Below are positions 1 to 6,089 of a stretch of 6,902 nucleotides of DNA, one piece after another. The stretch lies in assembly GCA_038124765.1 (NCBI GenBank), contig JAYPCO010000046.1, forward strand, positions 1 to 6,902, read 5' to 3'. The notes under the pieces are model-generated. The model ran no database searches and was not told the DNA's origin. It was given only the letters and a program-made list of their open reading frames with translations. Position numbers and translations under genes: made by a program. Each line of letters opens with the position of its first letter. Positions within the stretch are counted from its first letter, which is position 1. This stretch comes from HIMB59 sp038124765 (lineage in GTDB: Bacteria > Pseudomonadota > Alphaproteobacteria > HIMB59).

Positions 1-782
1 CTCGATTGCCACTTGTCTTGTATCCAACGACAGCTGGGACTGGTTCAGAAGTTACCCCTATCTCTATAATCACGCAGGATGATTTAGAAAAAAAAGGTGT
101 CTCATCTCCTATAATTTTACCTGACTTAGCAATATTAGATCCTTTGCTAACATTAGGGCTACCTCCACATATTACTGCGGCCACAGGTATTGATGCAATG
201 GTTCATGCGATAGAGTCATACGCCTCTAAAAGCTTAAATAATAATCCCATGTCTAAAATCTTTGCAAAAGAGGCATTGCGTCTCTTAGGTGGTGCCATTA
301 CTAAAGCAGTATCTGATGGTAACAATGAAGATGCTAGATCAGACATGCTTTTAGGCTCTATGCTTGCTGGGGCCTCCTTCGGGAACTCTCCAGTTGCAGG
401 AGTTCATGCCCTAGCTTACCCCATAGGTGGCACTTACCATATACCTCACGGCCTATCGAATGCTTTAGTCTTGCCTCATGTACTGAGATTTAATATTACA
501 GAACCAATTGCAGCGCAGCATTATAGTGAGATTGCGCCCATTATTTTTCCAGAAATCAAAACTAATACCGCTAATCAAGATATTGCAGCAAATTTTATTG
601 AAAAACTAGCCTCGTTATCTCAAAGTCTAGGTTTAGAGCAAAGGTTAAGAGATGTAAATATACCTGAGTCTGCTTGCGAAACCATGGCCAAAGATGCCAT
701 GAAACAAACCAGGTTACTAATTAACAACCCAAAAGAAATTAACGAACAAGATGCTTATAATATTTACAAATCAGCATGGTAG
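1..782 (+). CDS. Iron-containing alcohol dehydrogenase (group III), 5' end missing
   Basis: NAD(P)-dependent, metal-dependent oxidoreductase of the Fe-ADH family, probably cytoplasmic, interconverting an alcohol and an aldehyde or ketone; the substrate cannot be told from sequence. The reading frame is open to the left edge (first full codon at 3-5, Arg), so the gene is cut by the window and the TTG at 6-8 is not its start. About 260 residues are visible of a usual ~380; the missing part would carry the first half of the nucleotide-binding domain. Numbering from the TTG codon, the visible part has the family motif PTTAGTGSEVT (residues 7-17). It also has the four expected metal ligands: Asp63 and His67 in GIDAMVHAIE, His134 in VHALAYPIGG, and His148 in the PHG motif. 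Ligand spacing matches FucO-type enzymes, so it is probably active. It ends with TAG at 780-782. It lies 74 bases upstream of the ABC operon with no clear terminator between, but shares no obvious function with it. Confidence 0.95.
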   Translation, partial: RLPLVLYPTTAGTGSEVTPISIITQDDLEKKGVSSPIILPDLAILDPLLTLGLPPHITAATGIDAMVHAIESYASKSLNNNPMSKIFAKEALRLLGGAITKAVSDGNNEDARSDMLLGSMLAGASFGNSPVAGVHALAYPIGGTYHIPHGLSNALVLPHVLRFNITEPIAAQHYSEIAPIIFPEIKTNTANQDIAANFIEKLASLSQSLGLEQRLRDVNIPESACETMAKDAMKQTRLLINNPKEINEQDAYNIYKSAW

Positions 783-856
783 GCATGGTTCCTTTTGTCA
801 GATATTCTTTTATTAGAGTATTGAAATAATAGAGACACAAACCAAATAAATATAAA

Positions 857-1558
857 ATGTTAGAAGTAGAAGGAATATCTAAATTTTTCGGCGATTTTAA
901 AGCCATTAATAATCTCTCTTTCGCAGTCAAAGTGGGAGATGTGATGGGCTTCTTAGGACCAAATGGGGCTGGAAAAACAACTTCTATGAGAATTATCACA
1001 GGTTATTTAAAGGCTGATCAAGGAAGAGTATTGATAAATAATAAAAATATTGACGAAGATCCTATCGCAGCAAAATCTCTTATTGGGTACCTTCCAGAAG
1101 GCGTACCTTTATATTTAGATTTTTCACCGAACTTATATTTACAATATGTATGTGATGTGAGGCAGGTAAAAGAGCCAAAAAAAAATATTGAAAGAGTTAT
1201 AAAAGAATTACAGTTAGAAGAAGTACAAGATGTTCCGATTGAAACCTTATCTAAGGGTTTTAAAAGAAGAGTTGGCATAGCTCAGGCGCTCATTCATGAT
1301 CCTAAATTATTAATTTTAGATGAACCAACTGATGGTTTAGATCCTTTACAAAAGTTTGAAGTAAGAAAACTAATAAAAAAACTCTCAAAATCAAAAGCAA
1401 TTATTATATCTACGCACATTCTAGATGAAGTTCCAGAGGTTTGTAATCGATGTCTTATTATTAACTCTGGAGAGAAAAAATTTGAAGGCTCCCCTACTCA
1501 ACTAAAAAGAAAAGTTGGTAAAAATTTAGACGAAAAATTCAGAAAGATAATTAATTAA
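857..1558 (+). CDS. ABC transporter ATP-binding protein, GldA-like
   Basis: Cytoplasmic ATPase subunit that should power the ABC-2 permease encoded directly downstream. All nucleotide-binding motifs are present: Walker A GPNGAGKTT (34-42); a Q-loop position in IGYLPE (76-81) where Glu replaces Gln, as is common in GldA-like proteins; signature LSKGFKRRVG (131-140), the LSKG variant rather than LSGGQ; Walker B LLILDEP with catalytic Glu156; D-loop GLDP (160-163); and switch His187 in STHI. The protein is 233 residues and stops soon after the ATPase core, whereas many GldA-like ATPases run to about 300 with a C-terminal extension; the tail KNLDEKF resembles the short element that usually ends that extension. 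The ATG at 857 is chosen because MLEVEGISKFFG matches the normal family N terminus. No good Shine-Dalgarno sequence precedes it; the leader is nearly all A and T. It is the first gene of a four-gene coupled operon, and its TAA overlaps the next ATG by one base (TAATG). Confidence 0.95.
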   Translation: MLEVEGISKFFGDFKAINNLSFAVKVGDVMGFLGPNGAGKTTSMRIITGYLKADQGRVLINNKNIDEDPIAAKSLIGYLPEGVPLYLDFSPNLYLQYVCDVRQVKEPKKNIERVIKELQLEEVQDVPIETLSKGFKRRVGIAQALIHDPKLLILDEPTDGLDPLQKFEVRKLIKKLSKSKAIIISTHILDEVPEVCNRCLIINSGEKKFEGSPTQLKRKVGKNLDEKFRKIIN

Positions 1559-2277
1559 TGCTCGCCTTAATTAAAAGAGAGTTAAAATTATTTTTTATTA
1601 CTCCTGTTGCTTATATTTTTACTGCAATCTTTATTATGACTTCAATGTCACTGACCTTTTATTTTGGTCAATTTTTTGAATCGGGTGTTGCTGAGCTAAC
1701 TACTTTTTTTAGCTTTATACCATGGGTGTTTATTTTCTTCATACCTGCTGTAACTATGAAAAGTTGGTCCGAGGAAAAAAGATTGGGCACCATTGAACTA
1801 TTAATGACATTACCAATAAGTTTATGGAAAATCGTTTTAAGTAAATTTTTTGCAACTTGGATATTTGTTATATTTTCTATCATTCTTACTTTCCCAATTT
1901 GGATTACCGTAAACTATCTCGGTAACCCCGATAATTTAATTATAGTGGGTCAATATTTAGGGGCAATTTTGATGGCTGGCGCTTACATATCTTTAGGCGT
2001 CTTCTTTTCCTCCCTAACAAACAATCAAATTATCGCATTTATACTATCTATTTTAGTTTCATTTATGTTCACAATTGTTGGTTTTCCTTTACTGATTAAT
2101 TTCGTTACTGGAATACTACCTCTAGAAATTATTGAACTAGTATCAACTTTTAGTTTTCTAACTCACTTTAATACAATCCAAACTGGCTTTTTAACAATGA
2201 AAGGCCTACTTTTTTTTATCTCTTTTATTGCTCTGTGGAATTACTTAACCATCATAAAATTTATGAATAGAAGCTAA
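1558..2277 (+). CDS. ABC-2 type transporter permease, GldF-like
   Basis: Inner-membrane permease of 239 residues, the normal length for GldF-type proteins. About six hydrophobic spans can be seen: roughly residues 12-36, 47-68, 96-118, 128-151, 156-184 and 216-236. Between spans 2 and 3 lies the ABC-2 hallmark loop (about 67-88, MKSWSEEKRLGTIELLMTLP), an amphipathic stretch with the conserved E-x-R-x-G-T-x-E-L-L pattern that contacts the ATPase in this family. The start overlaps the ATPase stop (TAATG, 1556-1560) and its own TAA overlaps the next start in the same way, so translational coupling is expected. ABC-2 permeases act as dimers; with a single permease gene here a homodimer with two copies of the upstream ATPase is the simplest assembly (inference). 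The transported substrate is unknown, and the complex could do mechanical work on envelope proteins rather than move a solute. Confidence 0.93.
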   Translation: MLALIKRELKLFFITPVAYIFTAIFIMTSMSLTFYFGQFFESGVAELTTFFSFIPWVFIFFIPAVTMKSWSEEKRLGTIELLMTLPISLWKIVLSKFFATWIFVIFSIILTFPIWITVNYLGNPDNLIIVGQYLGAILMAGAYISLGVFFSSLTNNQIIAFILSILVSFMFTIVGFPLLINFVTGILPLEIIELVSTFSFLTHFNTIQTGFLTMKGLLFFISFIALWNYLTIIKFMNRS

Positions 2278-4118
2278 TGAATAAATTTCTTTTAAAAAAA
2301 CATTTTATTCTCTCAGTTGTAAGTACAATTATTTTATTTCTTTCTTTTAACTATGTTATTTCTAAAATTAATTTTAGTCTTGGTATCGATTTTACATCTA
2401 CGAATACCTATACTCTCTCCTCTGGTACTAAAAGAGTCCTAAATGAAATTGAGGAGCCGCTTAAAATTAGTTTTGTCTATAGCAGAGAGTTATCTAAAAA
2501 TATTCCTGTCATTCAAAATTATGCTAATCAAATTCAAGGTTTACTAAATCGATACGCTGATATTGCCAATGGCAATATCGAATTGGATGTAATTGAACCT
2601 GAGGCATACTCAGATGAAGAAGATTATGTTCGAAGATATGGAATTCAAGGTTTTCCAATTGATCAGGAAGGAACCAAACTTTACTTTGGTTTACTTGCTT
2701 CTAATACGACTGATGATATGGAGGTAATTAAATTCTTTGACCCTTCAAAAGCTGGTAGTTTAGAAAAACAATTAACTGACCTTATCTATAAACTAAATCG
2801 AACTGAAAAGCCTACAATAGGTTTCCTATCTTGGGTAGATACCGCACCTCCATCTCTTCCGAACGGTCAATTAGGTCAGGGAGAGTACACTATCTTAGAA
2901 GAGCTAAGTTATTTTTATGAATTTGAATTTCTAGATACTAAAGTTAAGAATTTTGAAAACATAGATGTATTAGTTGTTTATCACCCAACCACCATAAGTG
3001 AAGAAACAGAGTATGCGATTGAGCAATATATTTTAAAGGGTGGTAATGCTGTAATATTTCTAGATCCCTATTTTGAACAAAATAACTTCCTTGAAAAATC
3101 TTCTAATTTAAAAAAAGTTCTGAATACACTTAATGTTAACTATATAGATCATATTATTTTAGACGGCGCTCAGGCAACTAGACTGCAAACTCAACAAAAT
3201 ATCTCTGATAATACTTCTCTTCAAACCCTATTGAAGCTGAATTGGCCAGAAATAAGGGGACAATTTATTAACCAATCAGAGGAAATTGGTGATGGTTTAT
3301 CCTTAATTCGATTAGTTTCACCAGGTGGCTTCTCTAAATTAGATGAAGAGTCAGCAATTAACTACGTACCACTAATTTCATCAAGTAATATTACCATGGA
3401 TATTGAAAGAATTATGGATGTCCAGGATCCAATCAAACTAATTAATGAATTTAACCCCTCAGGTATTACATACGACTTCGGTGTCAAACTTACAGGAAAA
3501 GCTATTAGCAGTTTTAATGAATTTAATGGCAAATATGAAAATCACCTTGAAGAGTCTAATAAAGATATAAATGTTGTTTTATTTAGTGATGCTGATTTAA
3601 TTAGAAATGCTTTCTGGGCTAGAATTCAAAAGTTTTTAGACTCTAATGTTATTGAGGAAACATCCGATAATAGAGCGTTAATTACAAATGTTTTAGACTC
3701 CATGACTGGTTATGATGAGTTTATTAATTTAAGAAATAAAGAAACCCCCTTTAGACCCTTTACTGTGGTTCAAAAGCTCCAAGCAGAAGCAGAAGAAAAA
3801 TATTTAGGCCAAGAGGAAGAACTCCAAAGCCAATTAGAGATTACTCTAAATAAAATTAAAAACCTCTCTGGCGGAAGAGATGATGAAAACGTCAATTTAT
3901 CAGAAAAACAAATTGAAGAGTTAGCAAGCTTTCAACAAGAAGTAGAAAATACTAGAAAACAATTAAGAGAAGTAAGAAGAGAATTGAGCAAAGATATTGA
4001 TGCTCTGGCAAATAAAATTAATATTTTAAATACTTTCTTCCTTCCGATTTTGCTCATAATTCTCATGTTCATTATTCCTAGTCGAATTGGTATTAAGAAA
4101 AGACGCAGTAAAATATGA
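2277..4118 (+). CDS. GldG-like ABC-associated periplasmic protein anchored at both ends
   Basis: A 613-residue protein of the 'ABC-type uncharacterized transport system' auxiliary family (GldG-like). Visible layout: N-terminal membrane span about 9-30; the family's opening DFTSTNTYTLSSGTKRVL (38-55); a first soluble domain to about 150; a second (about 178-480) resembling the ABC_transp_aux domain, with IGFLSW (181-186), a KGGNAVIFLDPY segment (254-265) and SDADLIRNAFW (437-447); a charged, heptad-like helical region (about 498-582) broken near 531-540 by a Gly/Asp/Asn-rich turn; a C-terminal span (about 586-601); and a basic tail KKRRSK. Anchors at both ends put the bulk in the periplasm with both tips in the cytoplasm (inference). 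A weak AGAAG at 2269-2273 sits only 3 bases before the ATG; the start overlaps the permease stop (TAATG). The family is regularly coupled to a GldA/GldF-like pair, as here, but its biochemical role is not established. A 9-bp inverted repeat lies within the gene at 2559-2579. Confidence 0.92.
   Translation: MNKFLLKKHFILSVVSTIILFLSFNYVISKINFSLGIDFTSTNTYTLSSGTKRVLNEIEEPLKISFVYSRELSKNIPVIQNYANQIQGLLNRYADIANGNIELDVIEPEAYSDEEDYVRRYGIQGFPIDQEGTKLYFGLLASNTTDDMEVIKFFDPSKAGSLEKQLTDLIYKLNRTEKPTIGFLSWVDTAPPSLPNGQLGQGEYTILEELSYFYEFEFLDTKVKNFENIDVLVVYHPTTISEETEYAIEQYILKGGNAVIFLDPYFEQNNFLEKSSNLKKVLNTLNVNYIDHIILDGAQATRLQTQQNISDNTSLQTLLKLNWPEIRGQFINQSEEIGDGLSLIRLVSPGGFSKLDEESAINYVPLISSSNITMDIERIMDVQDPIKLINEFNPSGITYDFGVKLTGKAISSFNEFNGKYENHLEESNKDINVVLFSDADLIRNAFWARIQKFLDSNVIEETSDNRALITNVLDSMTGYDEFINLRNKETPFRPFTVVQKLQAEAEEKYLGQEEELQSQLEITLNKIKNLSGGRDDENVNLSEKQIEELASFQQEVENTRKQLREVRRELSKDIDALANKINILNTFFLPILLIILMFIIPSRIGIKKRRSKI
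2559..2579. repeat. Perfect 9-bp inverted repeat with 3-base spacer
   Basis: GATATTGCC (2559-2567) and GGCAATATC (2571-2579) flank AAT. It lies inside the GldG-like coding region, where it encodes DIANGNI. It could form an mRNA hairpin with a tight loop or be a protein-binding palindrome, but a chance match of this size in 6.9 kb is not very unlikely. Confidence 0.35.
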
Positions 4119-5122
4119 TTTTAAAAAATTTAAAATATTTACTTTTAATAACAGCTTTCATGCTAGCAATAGCTCTAATTTTATATTCCACTGAAAAAAC
4201 TAAAAATTCAAATATTGATCCAAAGCCTCTTATAGAAAACTTTGATGAGATTTTACCTGTGGTGTCCTATATAGAGTTTTCTAATCAAGATGAAAAAGCA
4301 ATCATTGAAAAAATAAATAATCAATGGATTTTAACAACTGCCGATGGGCTGCCAGCCAATACTGATATTCTTAGTAAATTTTTTATCCAGCTAAAAGAAG
4401 CGAGCATTTTAGAATTAAAAACTAATAAAAATGAATTGCTTTACAAATTAGCTTTAGATCCTGAAAGTAAAACTACTTTATCCTTAAAATCAGAAACTGG
4501 AGAAGAACTTCTGATATTAGATATAGGAACTTTTAATTATCTTATTCCTGGTACCTATGTGAAGATGAATAACTCTAGTCAATCTTATGTCGTTTCCTCA
4601 AATTTAGGAGCTGATGTATCTAACTTTTACTGGATACCAAATGACTTAGTCAATATTGGTAGTGAAAAGATTAAGTCTGTCCAAATTTATGGAAAAAATA
4701 TGATCAATCTTGTTAAAAATGAAGAAGGTAATTTGATTCATCAAAATTTACCTTATGGTTTTGAAGAGATTGACGAAGATAAAGTTTCTGAAGTGCTCTC
4801 ATCGCTCACAGATATGCAACATAATGATTACATGCTAAGAACTGACTTGCCAAGATCTCCTAATATAAAAGCTAGATATACTTTTGATAATGGAACAGTT
4901 TTATCAATGGATTTTTATGACATTCCGGACAAAGGTGTTCATGCAACATTTGACTGGAACTACTTAGCGGATGATTTTCAAATTTCCAAATTTATTGACC
5001 CAGATTTGAGTGGATCACAATTACAAATTAGTACACTGTCACTACTTAATAAATTTGCATTCAACGTCCCTCAACAGGTTTATGACAAATTAAATATTAA
5101 ACTGAGAGAAAAGACAGAATAG
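4115..5122 (+). CDS. DUF4340 domain protein, periplasmic with N-terminal membrane anchor
   Basis: A 335-residue protein with one hydrophobic span (about residues 7-24) after a short basic start, then a soluble region that should face the periplasm. There is no lipobox Cys, so it looks like a signal anchor rather than a lipoprotein. The DUF4340 pattern is recognisable at about 70-116: a Trp followed by a 'DGLPANTD' turn, a helix, then 'KTNKNELLYKLALDPE', as is typical of proteins following GldG-like genes. A Gly-Thr-Tyr-Val segment (146-149) and a run of alternating beta-like stretches follow. The ATG at 4115 overlaps the GldG-like stop by 4 bases (ATGA), so the gene is translationally coupled and last in the operon. 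It is probably an accessory subunit meeting the GldG-like ectodomain in the periplasm (inference from linkage). The TAG stop at 5120-5122 falls inside the terminator hairpin at 5109-5129. No enzymatic motif is visible. Confidence 0.9.
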   Translation: MILKNLKYLLLITAFMLAIALILYSTEKTKNSNIDPKPLIENFDEILPVVSYIEFSNQDEKAIIEKINNQWILTTADGLPANTDILSKFFIQLKEASILELKTNKNELLYKLALDPESKTTLSLKSETGEELLILDIGTFNYLIPGTYVKMNNSSQSYVVSSNLGADVSNFYWIPNDLVNIGSEKIKSVQIYGKNMINLVKNEEGNLIHQNLPYGFEEIDEDKVSEVLSSLTDMQHNDYMLRTDLPRSPNIKARYTFDNGTVLSMDFYDIPDKGVHATFDWNYLADDFQISKFIDPDLSGSQLQISTLSLLNKFAFNVPQQVYDKLNIKLREKTE

Positions 5123-5129
5123 TCTTTTT
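5109..5129. terminator. Small bidirectional intrinsic terminator between convergent operons
   Basis: A perfect 7-bp inverted repeat, AAAAGAC (5109-5115) and GTCTTTT (5122-5128), encloses a 6-base loop AGAATA and ends in a T run (5125-5129). Read leftward the same hairpin ends in four T. It covers the TAG of the DUF4340 gene (5120-5122) and lies just after the galM stop (5133-5135 on the - strand), so it could serve both operons. The stem has only two G-C pairs and the T run is part of the stem, so it is weak by E. coli standards, though plausible in an A+T-rich genome. Confidence 0.5.
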
Positions 5130-5132
5130 ACC

Positions 5133-6089
5133 TCAATTTAAGTGAGTAATTTCAAACTTTATTGAGTGAGAATATTTTTTTTCTGGAATGAGTAAAGTTG
5201 AAGGAAATTTTTTCATATTTGGCGAATTAGGAAAAGCTTGTGTTTCTAAACATAAACCCTGATAGGGTCTCAAACATCTATCTTTATATCTAATATTTAA
5301 ATGCTGTCCGGTATAAAACTGCACACCTGGCTGATTAGAAAAAATTTTTAATAAAATTTTATTTTTGGTTGATTTAAGCTTGGATACTAAAGTTCCTTTT
5401 TTTAATACATAATTTTCATCAAATCCCTTTTTGTTTTTTTTTATTTGATTACCTATTCTACTAAAACTTCTAAAATCAAATGGAGTATTCCTAACATCAA
5501 TAAATTTGCCTGTTGGAATATTAAATTTATCATTTTTTAGATAATAATCTGCGTTGATTAATAATTCATGATCAAAAATATTATTTTTTTGTTTTTCTAA
5601 ATTCCAGTAAGCATGATTTACAAGATTAATATGCGTTTTTTTTGAGGTTCTGGCCCTCAAGTTAATATGTAAATTATTTTTTTTAATTGAATACTTGCAG
5701 TTTACGGTCACCTCTCCTGGAAAGCCCTCTTCTTTATCAGGAGAGACACATTGATATTCAATAAAATCTTTAGAAAGTTTAATAATTTTCCATAATTTTT
5801 TATCAAACCCTATTTTACCTCCATGGAGTAAATTCTTACCTTCATTTGCAGAAAGATTATAGTTGGCGCCATCAATTTTGAATTGAGCATTTTTAATTCG
5901 ATTAGCATATCGGCCACAAGTCGATCCAAGATAAGCTCTATTTATATGATATCTATTTAGGGAACCTAGGTTTAGGATTAAATTAGTTTTTTTTTGCTTA
6001 TCAAACACTTCATACAGTGTAGCGCCTATATTTAGTATTTTTACTCTAAGGTATTTATTTTCAAGAGTATTTACTTTAATGGAGCTCAA
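5133..6089 (-). CDS. galM: Aldose 1-epimerase (mutarotase)
   Basis: Interconverts the alpha and beta anomers of aldohexoses such as galactose and glucose, feeding sugar kinases or dehydrogenases; no secretion signal is seen, so probably cytoplasmic. It has 318 residues, slightly shorter than the usual ~340. Family motifs appear in order: GSTCGRYANRI (55-65); NLLHGG (86-91) with substrate-binding His89; NLVNHAYWNL (155-164) with the catalytic acid His159; FDENYVL (223-229) with Asp224; GVQFYTG (255-261); and LETQAFPNSPN (281-291) with the catalytic base Glu282. All expected active-site residues are present. The start is TTG (6089-6087): no ATG or GTG nearby fits, the residues before the TTG do not match the family, and the TTG overlaps the upstream aldolase stop in a 4-base TTGA junction. 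The gene is far more A+T-rich than its neighbours: by hand count 5401-5640 has 51 G/C in 240 bases, and Lys plus Asn make up about a quarter of the protein. It also holds A runs of 8-9 bases. Confidence 0.94.
   Translation of the reverse strand: MSSIKVNTLENKYLRVKILNIGATLYEVFDKQKKTNLILNLGSLNRYHINRAYLGSTCGRYANRIKNAQFKIDGANYNLSANEGKNLLHGGKIGFDKKLWKIIKLSKDFIEYQCVSPDKEEGFPGEVTVNCKYSIKKNNLHINLRARTSKKTHINLVNHAYWNLEKQKNNIFDHELLINADYYLKNDKFNIPTGKFIDVRNTPFDFRSFSRIGNQIKKNKKGFDENYVLKKGTLVSKLKSTKNKILLKIFSNQPGVQFYTGQHLNIRYKDRCLRPYQGLCLETQAFPNSPNMKKFPSTLLIPEKKYSHSIKFEITHLN
6086..6089 (-). other. TTGA stop/start overlap coupling aldolase to galM
   Basis: On the - strand the aldolase ends CAT-TGA, and the TTG formed across that junction (6089-6087) opens the galM frame. 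It is the TTG equivalent of the common ATGA overlap. No Shine-Dalgarno-like purine run lies at the right distance, so re-initiation by ribosomes finishing the aldolase is the likely way galM is translated. The start codon and overlap are seen; the coupling is inferred. Confidence 0.65.

Noticed and set aside
6..8. TTG as a possible start of the dehydrogenase
   Set aside because: The frame continues to the left edge, and the protein would lack the first half of its nucleotide-binding domain; it is an edge-cut gene.
801..823. Hairpin-like GATATTC and GAGTATT after the dehydrogenase stop
   Set aside because: It needs two G-U pairs and no T run follows, so it is not a credible terminator.
795..824. 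Possible promoter: TTGTCA (795-800) with TATTGA (819-824)
   Set aside because: The -10 match is only 3 of 6 with an 18-base spacer; in A+T-rich DNA this is not evidence enough.
739..999. Minus-strand open frame of 86 codons across the dehydrogenase/ABC junction
   Set aside because: It lies opposite the well-supported ATPase start and Walker A region, and its protein shows no family motif.
1018..1278. Minus-strand open frame of 86 codons
   Set aside because: It is entirely opposite the ATPase gene and is a Ser/Phe-rich shadow translation.
1668..1883. Minus-strand open frame of 71 codons
   Set aside because: It is opposite the permease gene and shows no motif.
5963..5972. 10-base palindrome AACCTAGGTT in galM
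   Set aside because: It is short, inside a coding region and has no partner sites, so it is expected by chance.
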